From Serratia nevei (lineage in GTDB: Bacteria > Pseudomonadota > Gammaproteobacteria > Enterobacterales > Enterobacteriaceae): 64,000 nucleotides of DNA. Numbering within the stretch: position 1 is the stretch's first letter; every line of letters begins with the position of its first letter. A program made the translations under genes and the position numbers. Positions 30,908-40,633 of this stretch are shown one piece after another. The notes under the pieces were generated by a model. That model worked only from the letters and a program-made list of their open reading frames with translations. It was not told where the DNA came from and made no database searches. The stretch covers positions 3,224,001 to 3,288,000 of the forward strand of contig NZ_CP149940.1 in the NCBI RefSeq assembly GCF_037948395.1. The letters are read 5' to 3'.

Positions 30908-31321
30908 ATGCAACCTCTCGTGATACAGCTGCCCGGCTTTTACGTCGCCGGCCAAACGGTCAGAACCACCAATCAGGACGAAACCCGGCCCGAGACGGCA
31001 AAAATCCCGGCGCTGTGGTCAGACTTTTTCGCCACCTCGCCCGCCACGCCGGTCTATGGGGTCTACTCCAACTACGCCTCCGACGCCGGCGGGCCGTTTG
31101 ACGTCACCGCCGGCAGCGCGGCAGAGAGCGGTTTGCACATCCAACCCGGCCGCTATCTGGTGTTCCAGGCCCGTGGCGCCATGCCGGCGGCGGTTATCGC
31201 AGGCTGGCAAGCCATCTGGGCCTACTTCGAGCAACACCCGGAAATCGAACGCCGCTTCCTGACCGACTTCGAAGCCTATACCGGCCCCGAGGCGGTCGAT
31301 ATCCATATCGGCTGCCGCTAA
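30908..31321 (+). CDS. GyrI-like effector-binding domain protein
   Basis: A 137-aa stand-alone AraC-type effector-binding (GyrI-like/SOUL-related) protein, starting MQPLVIQLPGFYVAGQTVRT. It has the IPALWSDFF segment, the VYGVYSNYASD strand and LTDFEAY near the end, as in many small GyrI-like proteins and the C-terminus of Rob-type regulators. No HTH is present. Such proteins bind hydrophobic ligands or, in GyrI, DNA gyrase; the role here is unknown. The ATG at 30908 follows AAAAGGAATTTCCAGT. It lies 19 bp before a VOC gene and is likely cotranscribed with it. Confidence 0.75.
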   Translation: MQPLVIQLPGFYVAGQTVRTTNQDETRPETAKIPALWSDFFATSPATPVYGVYSNYASDAGGPFDVTAGSAAESGLHIQPGRYLVFQARGAMPAAVIAGWQAIWAYFEQHPEIERRFLTDFEAYTGPEAVDIHIGCR

Positions 31322-31340
31322 CGTAACAGTGAGATCGACG

Positions 31341-31712
31341 ATGATCACCTTCTCGCCTGCCATTCCGATCCTGCGCATTTTTGCGGTCGACAAGGCCAAA
31401 GAGTTTTATCTGGACTTTCTCGGTTTCACGCTGGAGTGGGAGCACCGTTTCAGCGAAGATCTGCCGCTGTACATGCAGGTGACCCGCGCCGGATTGACGC
31501 TGCACCTGAGCGAACACTATGGCGACAGCACGCCCGGCGCCGCTATTTTCATCCCGGTGCACGATATCGACGCGCTGCACCGGGAGCTCACGGCCAAAAA
31601 CTACCGCTATGCCCGGCCGGGGTTGGAGGTTGTCGACTGGGGCAAAGAGCTGAACCTGACCGATCCGTTCGGCAACCGCCTGCGGTTTTGCGAGCAGAGT
31701 GGATCAGAATGA
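31341..31712 (+). CDS. Glyoxalase/bleomycin-resistance superfamily (VOC) protein
   Basis: A 123-aa VOC-superfamily protein of the compact bleomycin-resistance-like type: MITFSPAIPILRIFAVDKAK, FYLDFLGFTLEWEH, LHLSEHYGD, and the C-terminal LTDPFGNRLRFCE. Members bind drugs or metals; no function can be assigned. The ATG at 31341 is preferred over a GTG at 31329 because it gives the normal family N-terminus. It is 19 bp after the GyrI-like gene. From its end onward the DNA becomes noticeably AT-richer. Confidence 0.78.
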   Translation: MITFSPAIPILRIFAVDKAKEFYLDFLGFTLEWEHRFSEDLPLYMQVTRAGLTLHLSEHYGDSTPGAAIFIPVHDIDALHRELTAKNYRYARPGLEVVDWGKELNLTDPFGNRLRFCEQSGSE

Positions 31713-31944
31713 ATGTGATAACGTTCATGAGTCCATTTTACCGATCTACCGGATGAGAATACTATTTTCAATCTCGTAAAATTGAAAAGCGCTCATCACA
31801 TTCATTTAGTCAAAAATATTCACCGCTGTGCTTAAAAAAAGTTACTTTCGGCAGGAAATGGGCTTTGCTATAAATTCCCCATCCGATGTAAGCACCTCGT
31901 TATAACAACATCGTGATCTCCCTTAAACATTGCCGGAGTGCACT

Positions 31945-32388
31945 ATGAAAAGTCACATTTTAATATCCACAATAGTCCTTCTAACGTCCGTTTCCGCATT
32001 TTCCAAAGATCAAAAGACGGCTTCTGCTAAAGTAGAGCAGCTGGTGGAAAGTACGTCAGCCTGGGATGGCACACCCTACAAAAGTTACCCATCCGGCCAA
32101 CCTGATCTAAGAGTCATCAGAATGACGATTCCTGCCAACACGGCGCTTCCCTGGCATACACACCCCTATCCAAACGCAGGTTATGTTTTAAAAGGTCAGC
32201 TTACTATCGAAGACAGAGACTCTGGTAAAAAACAAACGTTTAAAACCGGTGAGGCCTTTCCTGAAACGGTCGGAGGCGTACATCGTGGTATCAGTGGGAA
32301 TACCGAGACAGTGCTGATATTGACTTATTCTGCAGTTAAGGGTGTTCCGACATTTACATCAGAGCCAGGCGAAGTGGATGAGTATTGA
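31945..32388 (+). CDS. Secreted cupin-domain protein
   Basis: A 147-aa protein with a signal peptide (MKSHILISTIVLLTSVSAFS, about residues 1-20) and a single cupin barrel with metal-type ligands in LPWHTHPYPNAGYVLKG and a later HRG. Predicted periplasmic or extracellular metal-binding cupin; enzymatic activity unknown. CGGAGTGCACT precedes the ATG. Codon use is AT-richer than upstream genes, suggesting a different origin. It is convergent with a LysR gene and separated from it by a hairpin. Confidence 0.75.
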   Translation: MKSHILISTIVLLTSVSAFSKDQKTASAKVEQLVESTSAWDGTPYKSYPSGQPDLRVIRMTIPANTALPWHTHPYPNAGYVLKGQLTIEDRDSGKKQTFKTGEAFPETVGGVHRGISGNTETVLILTYSAVKGVPTFTSEPGEVDEY

Positions 32389-32475
32389 TAACTGAAACTG
32401 AGCCGTATGCTTTTTCAATTTAGATATCCAATGCCACTTTGGATTAAATACCCTGTTAGTTAAAATATCTTGTAT

Positions 32476-32504
32476 GGACAGCCCCAGCTTTAGAAGGGCT
32501 GTCC
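32476..32504. terminator. Hairpin between secreted cupin and LysR genes
   Basis: A perfect 9-bp stem (GGACAGCCC at 32476-32484, GGGCTGTCC at 32496-32504, 11-nt loop) lies between two converging stop codons. No T-tract follows on either strand, so termination is plausible but not certain. Confidence 0.45.
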
Positions 32505-32553
32505 CGCCAAACGCCCCCCTCACTCACCGATATAATGGCATTAAGAATAAGGT

Positions 32554-33414
32554 CTAGCAGAACGCACCTGATACAAAGTCAGAGACCAGTATTGATGCGT
32601 CATCACTCTTTCTCCATACAAAAAATAAATCATTCCTTTCAAGCTCAGGAATCTCCATGGCCTGTATTTTACTCTGAGTTGGAAAGCACTTTTCTAAAAT
32701 ACTTTCCGGTACCAAGGAGAACCCCAAACCGGCACTTACGCAGGCGGTGATAACATCATACGACTCCATCTCCAATATCATATTAGGTTTGATTTTTTTA
32801 CTCGAAAGTAGGTATTCAATCAGGTGTCGATAGCTACAGCTTTTTCTAAATGTATAAAGATCCAGTGTTTCCAGAAAGCCAAGATCGATGGTTGCCGGCA
32901 AGGACGGGGGCACAATCAACATTAATCGCTCCCTAAACGCCAACGTGCTGGAAAGCAACGGATGCTCTATGGGACCATCGGTAATGATGAGATCGAGTGC
33001 CCCTTCGAGTAACTCTCGCTCCAGATTAAGAGAGTTATCAGACCTGATATGCAATTCTATATTGGGGTATTTCATTCGATGATTGACGATGTATGAAGGC
33101 ATGTGAGAGGACAGCACCCCCTCCAGAGCGCCGACAAGAAAAACACCGTTCGCTGCAGTATTTCTATTGAATAAATGTTCAATATTGACAGCACGCAACA
33201 ATAAGTCTTTAGCACTGCGGTAAAGTATGCGCCCCTGTGGCGTTATCAATAATCGGTTCTTTTCTCGATTGAATAGCTTCGCCCCCAACTGCTCTTCAAG
33301 TTGTTTCAACCGAATAGTGATATTGGACGGAACACAATTCAGCTTCTTGGCCGCAGCGGCAATGGTTCCATTTTCGACAATTGCACAGAATAAGCTTAAT
33401 TGATGTAACTTCAT
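32554..33414 (-). CDS. LysR family transcriptional regulator
   Basis: A 286-aa LysR regulator. The HTH region reads FCAIVENGTIAAAAKKL and CVPSNITIRLKQLEEQLG; the effector domain includes LEGALDLIITDGPIEHP. The protein is of the type with an S/T-N-I-T-x-R-L recognition helix found in several Serratia/Pseudomonas virulence or efflux regulators. It is lower in GC than the flanking core genes. Possible targets are the convergent secreted cupin or the neighbouring XRE regulator gene; the sequence does not decide. Confidence 0.82.
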   Translation of the reverse strand: MKLHQLSLFCAIVENGTIAAAAKKLNCVPSNITIRLKQLEEQLGAKLFNREKNRLLITPQGRILYRSAKDLLLRAVNIEHLFNRNTAANGVFLVGALEGVLSSHMPSYIVNHRMKYPNIELHIRSDNSLNLERELLEGALDLIITDGPIEHPLLSSTLAFRERLMLIVPPSLPATIDLGFLETLDLYTFRKSCSYRHLIEYLLSSKKIKPNMILEMESYDVITACVSAGLGFSLVPESILEKCFPTQSKIQAMEIPELERNDLFFVWRKSDDASILVSDFVSGAFC

Positions 33415-33523
33415 TTTATCGCTTGATTCCTTTCTTCTTACTATAAAACAGACTAATAATCTGCATTTAAAATAAAACCCTCATAAGACCAGCCGCCTCT
33501 AATCGATAAAAAACCAGACAACG

Positions 33524-34339
33524 CTATTGTTGCAAGGCAGCAAGGCGTTCGCGAGTCGCCATATCATTAGGAAAATAGACGACCAGGCGCAATAAAGGAT
33601 TTTGGTTAAGCGTAAAAGTCTCGTACGAAGTTTCAAGCCGTGTGCCATCCGGATAAAACAACGGCCGATACCCGTTGGTTTTTTCCAGGACGCGATGCTG
33701 ATTCCAGAGCAGGCGAAACAGATCGCTTCGTTCATAAAGCTCCGCATGCAGTTCAAAAAGATACGTGTCCTGCGGGAAAAGAGCTATCGCAAAACGCAAC
33801 ATAGCCGCCGTATCTTCAGCCTTCTCACGCCAGGTGGCGTAGCGGTTCTTTGCCTCATCATCCAGAAAAACCACTCGCGCCAGATTCAATTCATGTACAC
33901 TTTCATCTGTGCCGGTAATCAGCTTTCTGGCCAAAAAATTCGGACTTATGATGTCAAGCCGTACATCCAGAAAATAGGCAGGCGTCAACACAAAGGACTC
34001 AATATAAAACTGCAGCGTTGCTGCGTCAGAATATATTTCCGCAGAGGAAAGAGGCCGCTCTCGGTTAAACAACAAGTACAAATATTGCCGTTCCGACGCG
34101 TCTAACCTGAGTACATCCGCCAGAACGGACAGCGTCTGCAACGAAGGGTTGCTCACTCGCCCCTGCTCCAACTTGGTATAATATTCTACGCTCAACCCCG
34201 CCTGCTCGGCCAACTCCTCTCTGCGTAATCCTTTGACTCGTCTATTCTTTCCATCATCCAAAATACCAAAATCAGTGGGTTTCAAGCGACATCTTCGGCT
34301 GTAAAAAAAACTGCGAATCTGCTCGATCAACATATTCAT
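33524..34339 (-). CDS. XRE-family regulator with MmyB-like ligand-binding domain
   Basis: A 271-aa helix-turn-helix regulator. The N-terminal HTH is RRVKGLRREELAEQAGLS followed by VEYYTKLEQGR, the hallmark of the MmyB-like family, and the rest (about 100-270) is the PAS-like MLTR ligand-binding domain. Members often control a nearby oxidoreductase or stress gene. AGGATGTTGT precedes the ATG. It is divergent from a small gene and from the DJ-1/hydrolase/methyltransferase genes; a repeated sequence at 34504 and 34815 is a candidate operator. Confidence 0.85.
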   Translation of the reverse strand: MNMLIEQIRSFFYSRRCRLKPTDFGILDDGKNRRVKGLRREELAEQAGLSVEYYTKLEQGRVSNPSLQTLSVLADVLRLDASERQYLYLLFNRERPLSSAEIYSDAATLQFYIESFVLTPAYFLDVRLDIISPNFLARKLITGTDESVHELNLARVVFLDDEAKNRYATWREKAEDTAAMLRFAIALFPQDTYLFELHAELYERSDLFRLLWNQHRVLEKTNGYRPLFYPDGTRLETSYETFTLNQNPLLRLVVYFPNDMATRERLAALQQ

Positions 34340-34596
34340 ACAACATCCTGTTTCGTTGGGTCCGACGTTATCAGGGGGCGTAAAATAACGTTATTCATTA
34401 TTAATTAATAACACCTCATGACCTCTCCCGCCATTTTTATTTTCTGTCATATCGCCGAAGCAGAACGCCCGCTCTCGCTTGGAAACAATTATAACAAACT
34501 GGTACTGTCAGAGACTGTTTGGACAACGAGTAAAACGGTAAAGTTATGTCACCCACTGCTTTAACAAGAACACATTTATACCCCTTGGAGATGATC
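34340..34596. promoter_or_regulatory. Divergent promoter region of the XRE regulator
   Basis: A 257-bp AT-rich non-coding region between the XRE gene and the 56-aa protein gene. It includes ATTATTAATTAATAA near 34398 and the candidate operator at 34504-34524. No reading frame is convincing. Confidence 0.45.
34504..34524. promoter_or_regulatory. Candidate operator copy 1
   Basis: ACTGTCAGAGACTGTTTGGAC, of which 17 of 21 bases recur at 34815-34835. The common core CAGAGACTG is a near palindrome (CAG-AGA-CTG). It lies 165 bp upstream of the divergent XRE start and 73 bp before the 56-aa protein start. Confidence 0.45.
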
Positions 34597-34767
34597 ATGT
34601 ATCAATTTAATCATTACACGGCCAAAGAGCTGGCGCTAGCCTATTTAGCGGGAATCAATCATAAACTGACTCCGGATGAGTTTATATTGGAAGTGAAACG
34701 GCAAGAGCAATGCTTCAGCAAAATATTAAACAAACAACATCAATCAGATGTTGTTATAACCTGCTGA
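34597..34767 (+). CDS. Hypothetical 56-aa protein
   Basis: A small gene product of 56 residues, MYQFNHYTAKELALAYLAGI followed by a lysine- and glutamine-rich tail ending DVVITC. I do not recognise a family. The ATG at 34597 is chosen because TTGGAG lies 6 bases upstream; an earlier ATG overlaps that site. It is predicted soluble and mostly helical. Preceded by one copy of the candidate operator and followed, 122 bp on, by the DJ-1 family gene, which is preceded by the second copy. Confidence 0.5.
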   Translation: MYQFNHYTAKELALAYLAGINHKLTPDEFILEVKRQEQCFSKILNKQHQSDVVITC

Positions 34768-34814
34768 TAAACATAACCATACCATTCATCTCTTCATACT
34801 TGTAACAAGGTGGC

Positions 34815-34835
34815 TCTGCCAGAGACTGGTTGGGC
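34815..34835. promoter_or_regulatory. Candidate operator copy 2
   Basis: TCTGCCAGAGACTGGTTGGGC starting one base before; here the dyad extends to CCAG-AGA-CTGG. It lies 53 bp before the ATG of the DJ-1 family gene, a position suited to controlling that promoter. See copy 1 at 34504. Confidence 0.45.
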
Positions 34836-34888
34836 GCAATTTTGCGTTGCTATTATCCCCATGGCCCTCATGTTTGAAGGAAATCTGT

Positions 34889-35443
34889 ATGTCTACGTTA
34901 AATAAACGAATCCTTTTCATTACCTATAACATCGGTGTGGAAAAAGATGAACTGCTTATCCCATTACGTCGCCTTGCCGCTAAAGGTGCAGAGGTTGTGC
35001 ACGCGGCGGCGGAAAGCTTACGCGTGCAGACTTTTGTCAACGATACCGATAAAGACGAAATTGTTAATGCCGATCGACTGCTCAGCGATGAAATTAAAAC
35101 CGCTGATTTCGATGCATTAGTCATCCCGGGCGGGACGGTCAACGCCGATAATATTCGTATCGACACGCACGCCATCAGGTTGGTCAACGAATTTATCACC
35201 GCCGGCAAACCCGTAGCGGCGGTTTGTCATGCCCCCTGGCTGCTGGTCGAAGCCGACCGCCTGGCGGGCAAAAAACTGACGTCCTACCATACGATGAAGA
35301 AAGACCTGACCAATGCCGGCGCCCGCTGGAGCGACGCTCCCGTGGTCCGTTCGGACGAAAATGGCTGGGTATTGATCACCTCAAGAAACCCAGGGGACCT
35401 GGAACCTTTCTCCCTGGCAATCGCAAAAGAATTAGGCTTATAA
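34889..35443 (+). CDS. DJ-1/PfpI family protein (YhbO-like)
   Basis: A 184-aa class I glutamine amidotransferase-like protein of the DJ-1/PfpI group. The nucleophile C113 with H114 lies in AAVCHAPWLLVEADRL, an acidic residue is supplied by GVEKDELLIPL near residues 16-26, and LVIPGGTVNADNIR forms the oxyanion loop. Family members include protein deglycases/hydrolases and general stress proteins. GAAGGAAATCTGT precedes the ATG. It ends 8 bp before the downstream hydrolase gene and is cotranscribed with it. Confidence 0.85.
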   Translation: MSTLNKRILFITYNIGVEKDELLIPLRRLAAKGAEVVHAAAESLRVQTFVNDTDKDEIVNADRLLSDEIKTADFDALVIPGGTVNADNIRIDTHAIRLVNEFITAGKPVAAVCHAPWLLVEADRLAGKKLTSYHTMKKDLTNAGARWSDAPVVRSDENGWVLITSRNPGDLEPFSLAIAKELGL

Positions 35444-35451
35444 GGAACACA

Positions 35452-36486
35452 ATGATGAATGAAGCATTCAAAGCGCAACATGCCGGTTCCGAACCCGGTT
35501 TTCTTACCAGAAACAACGTGGGTGAATTTAAAACCCAGGACTGGGATGAGAATGCTCGTCTGCAGGTCACTGATTATGTTGTTGAACGCATCACCTTTGA
35601 TAGCCAAGGGGTGGAAATTGTCGGCAATCTCTTTTCACCGGCAAAATCAGCTTACCGCACCCCCGCAATCGCCGTGATGGGGCCGATCAGTTACGTGAAG
35701 GAACAGGCACCGTTGCAATACGCCAGCCGCTTGGTCAAACACGGTTTTACCGTACTGACCTTTGATCCTCGCGGTTTTGGCGAATCGTCAGGTGAACCGC
35801 GCGGCTATGACTGGGGCGCCAATAAAACCGAAGATTTGAACGCAGCGGTTGCTTATCTTTCGCAGTTGGACAGTGTGGATGAAGAAAGCATTTACGCGCT
35901 TGGGCTGTGCCAAGGCGTTAACTGGACCATTGATGCGGTCAATTCCAATCCGTTAATCCGCGCCACTGCCCTGATCGCAGGGCAGTATTTAGTGCCGGCA
36001 ACCTGGATGCTCTACCTTCAGTCGCAAGAGGCGATCGACAATCGCGTTGGCATGGCGCTTAAGGCCCGTGAACGCTTTGAGAAAGCCGGTGAAGTAGAAT
36101 ACATCCCGGTGGTCAGCACAGAAGATAAATCGGCTTATCTGACTGCGGAAGCCATATACAATTTCTACGCTCCCTGGGCGCAGCATGACGTTCTGGCCAA
36201 CCACCGTGGCCGCTGGGAGAATAAAATGACTCGCATGAGCGAAGCGGGGATCTGGGCACGAGACAGCAGTAAAGCGATCGCCGATCTGCAAAAACCCGTG
36301 CTAATGATCCATAGTGAACGCGCCGCGAGCGGAGAACAAATCCCGCGACAGCTGTTTGACAGCATTGGCAGCAGCAATAAACAGCTGGTCTGGTTTGGCG
36401 GCAGAAACCAACTCCAGTTCTATCAGGATCCGCTCACCGTTGATGCAGCAGTACCGCACGTCGCCAATTTCTTTAACAAGTTTTAA
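35452..36486 (+). CDS. Alpha/beta hydrolase with GxCxG elbow
   Basis: A 344-aa protein resembling dienelactone hydrolase-like/polyketide-transferase alpha/beta hydrolases. The strand-loop FDPRGFGESSGEPR is typical. The nucleophile elbow reads GLCQG with C153 in place of serine. Where related proteins have a catalytic histidine in a G-x-x-H-x-D/Q-x-Y block, this one reads GGRNQLQFY (N319), so the triad may be incomplete. AAGGAACACA precedes the ATG at 35452; the long upstream frame within the DJ-1 gene is rejected. Substrate unknown. It is cotranscribed with the DJ-1 gene. Confidence 0.75.
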   Translation: MMNEAFKAQHAGSEPGFLTRNNVGEFKTQDWDENARLQVTDYVVERITFDSQGVEIVGNLFSPAKSAYRTPAIAVMGPISYVKEQAPLQYASRLVKHGFTVLTFDPRGFGESSGEPRGYDWGANKTEDLNAAVAYLSQLDSVDEESIYALGLCQGVNWTIDAVNSNPLIRATALIAGQYLVPATWMLYLQSQEAIDNRVGMALKARERFEKAGEVEYIPVVSTEDKSAYLTAEAIYNFYAPWAQHDVLANHRGRWENKMTRMSEAGIWARDSSKAIADLQKPVLMIHSERAASGEQIPRQLFDSIGSSNKQLVWFGGRNQLQFYQDPLTVDAAVPHVANFFNKF

Positions 36487-36543
36487 TTCCACATCAGGCG
36501 TTCGCCGTTATCGAGCGGACGCCCCCACGAGCAGGATTTCACC

Positions 36544-37119
36544 ATGTCCCACCCACGCAAAACAAACCAGGAAACGCTGGCGCCGCTGGCCACCCTTTAT
36601 CAGGAAACCAAAAGATTACAGCGTAAACGCGGCAACTGGTCATACGTATTCGAAGACGCTGTCGGACTCTACGACACCGTTAGCAATCTGTGCCCCACCA
36701 GGATACTGGAGTTAGGCACGGCCATCGGCTTTACCTCATGCGTTATGGCGCTCGCAGCTCCTCAGGCAGCGATCGACACTATAGATAAAGATGACGTGAA
36801 CGTTGAACTTGCCCGACACAATACCGCCTGGCTTAGCCTTTCATCGCGGATAACTGTGCACCACGGCGATTTCAACACCGTCATCGATACGTTAGACACA
36901 GAATACGATTTTGCCTTCTTCGACGGTTTTGCACCGGAAATCACGTTGCTCAAGAAGATACATCATCGTCTCGCATCGCAGGGCGTTCTGGCCTGTTCCA
37001 ATTTATCTCTCTGCAACGATGCCAAAGTCATGGCGTTTTTGACTTCTGCCGAAATCTGGCGCGAACTGCCGCCTATCGAGCAAGCCAACACGCGCATCTT
37101 CAGAAAACGCTCCGGATGA
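36544..37119 (+). CDS. SAM-dependent O-methyltransferase-like protein
   Basis: A 191-aa class I methyltransferase-like protein, compact as in the caffeoyl-CoA O-methyltransferase group. The SAM-binding motif I reads ILELGTAIGFTS (about residues 54-65), an acidic residue IDKDD follows strand 2, and a post-I aspartate lies in FAFFDGFAPE. The methyl acceptor is unknown. GCAGGATTTCACC precedes the ATG. It is 57 bp after the hydrolase gene on the same strand and may belong to the same transcript. Confidence 0.75.
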   Translation: MSHPRKTNQETLAPLATLYQETKRLQRKRGNWSYVFEDAVGLYDTVSNLCPTRILELGTAIGFTSCVMALAAPQAAIDTIDKDDVNVELARHNTAWLSLSSRITVHHGDFNTVIDTLDTEYDFAFFDGFAPEITLLKKIHHRLASQGVLACSNLSLCNDAKVMAFLTSAEIWRELPPIEQANTRIFRKRSG

Positions 37120-37279
37120 AGATCACACGCGGAAATTGCCTGTAGCAGAACTCGCCCGGACAAAATCATCCGCCTCGTCTAGCTAAACGCCGCGGCGTTC
37201 TATTCGCATCATTCCCTATTTCCCCCACTGACACTCTTGCCAGAGCGGCATCGTTGAATTCACTGACAAGGATAATTTC

Positions 37280-38017
37280 ATGCAAAAAGTTATTATTCAT
37301 AAAATGCTGGAGTGGCTCGAATCCAGCCTGCAGAGTGACCTGACGCTGAATGCTGTTTCTCAGCGCAGTGGTTATTCCAAATGGCACCTGCAGCGAGAGT
37401 TCAAGAAAGTCACCGGCAAAGATTTAGGGCATTACATTCGCGTTCGCCGACTGTCAAAAGCCGCACTGGCGCTGCGCTTAACCCGTAACTCTATCTATAA
37501 TATCGCCAAGCGATACGGATTCGACAGTCAGCAAGCTTTCACTCGTGCTTTCACGCGGCAGTTCGGCCTCTCCCCCAGCCGTTACCGCCAGCACGAAAAA
37601 TGGGACATGAGCACGCTGCATCCCCCATTGCAAATCGACAGCGGCATAGTGCCGCAAACTGAATTTATGTACCTTACCCACCGGCGCCTAAGCGACCTGG
37701 CCAGGCGTTATTCCTCGATTCCATGGCGCGTTCATCCTCCGGCACTCGACGCACCTCATATACGGATGATGTTGTCATGCTTCTGCAGCGAAAAATCCGC
37801 TGTAACACCGGGAAGATATGCCGTGTTCCGTTACGCCGGGCCCCACAATAAGCTACTCGATTTCGTCCTCTCGTTGTATGACTCAATTCTGCCCCTCAAC
37901 AGGTTAAGTCGCAGGGAAGGTTCAGATCTCAAACTGGTTTATGCTGAACAGGCGACAACGAGCGATCCCGGCACTTTTCGCTGCGATTATCTGATCCCGA
38001 TCATCAGGCTGGGGTAA
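37280..38017 (+). CDS. AraC family regulator (Rob/SoxS-like)
   Basis: A 245-aa AraC/XylS regulator with the DNA-binding domain at the N-terminus. The two HTH units are LTLNAVSQRSGYSKWHLQRE (after SSLQSD) and IYNIAKRYGFDSQQAFTRAF, close to MarA/SoxS/Rob. The C-terminal half (about 110-245) is a GyrI-like effector domain, a Rob-type architecture. AAGGATAATTTC precedes the start. Rob-type regulators often control efflux and detoxification genes; the target is unknown. Confidence 0.85.
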   Translation: MQKVIIHKMLEWLESSLQSDLTLNAVSQRSGYSKWHLQREFKKVTGKDLGHYIRVRRLSKAALALRLTRNSIYNIAKRYGFDSQQAFTRAFTRQFGLSPSRYRQHEKWDMSTLHPPLQIDSGIVPQTEFMYLTHRRLSDLARRYSSIPWRVHPPALDAPHIRMMLSCFCSEKSAVTPGRYAVFRYAGPHNKLLDFVLSLYDSILPLNRLSRREGSDLKLVYAEQATTSDPGTFRCDYLIPIIRLG

Positions 38018-38054
38018 ATCATCGCCGCAACATCGATTCAGTCTCGCCATCGGG

Positions 38055-38450
38055 CTATTGCCGGTACTCCGTCTCGCTGACCGCCTCCAGCCAGGTCACC
38101 GGGCTGCCGTCCACCGCTTCGGCGATGGCGATATGGGTCATGGCGGTGTCCGGCGTCGCGCCGTGCCAGTGTTTGACGCCTGCCGGGATCCAGACGATAT
38201 CGCCGGGGTGCATTTCCTGCGTGGTCTCGCCCCACATTTGGATCCACCCGCGCCCCTGGGTGACGATCAGCGTCTGGCCGAGCGGATGGGTATGCCAGGC
38301 CGTGCGGGCGCCGGGTTCAAAGGTGACGGTCGCGCCGCCCACCCTGGCCGGCGCGTCACCGGCGAACGGCGCGTCGATGCGTACCTGCCCGGTAAAATAT
38401 TCTGCCGAACCGCGCTGTGATGGGATCGAACCGCTGCGTTGTATTTTCAT
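38055..38450 (-). CDS. Cupin-domain protein
   Basis: A 131-aa single-domain cupin. Motif 1 is [20 protein letters not shown] and motif 2 is [19 protein letters not shown], carrying the typical histidine metal ligands. Proteins of this kind often accompany carboxymuconolactone decarboxylase or dehydrogenase genes, but none lies here. It has no signal peptide, unlike the cupin at 31945. It is divergent from a LysR gene, with a gap of 173 bp to the start chosen here. Confidence 0.8.
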   Translation of the reverse strand: MKIQRSGSIPSQRGSAEYFTGQVRIDAPFAGDAPARVGGATVTFEPGARTAWHTHPLGQTLIVTQGRGWIQMWGETTQEMHPGDIVWIPAGVKHWHGATPDTAMTHIAIAEAVDGSPVTWLEAVSETEYRQ

Positions 38451-38548
38451 CTGTCGTGTCCTCCGCGCCGGCTCTCACCGCCGGTGCTGATCGTCATGAG
38501 TCAGTGATGCCAAGATAGCGCCATGCTTTTCCGGCGACTAGCGGGTAA

Positions 38549-40626
<2,078 letters not shown>

Positions 40627-40633
40627 TCATGAA

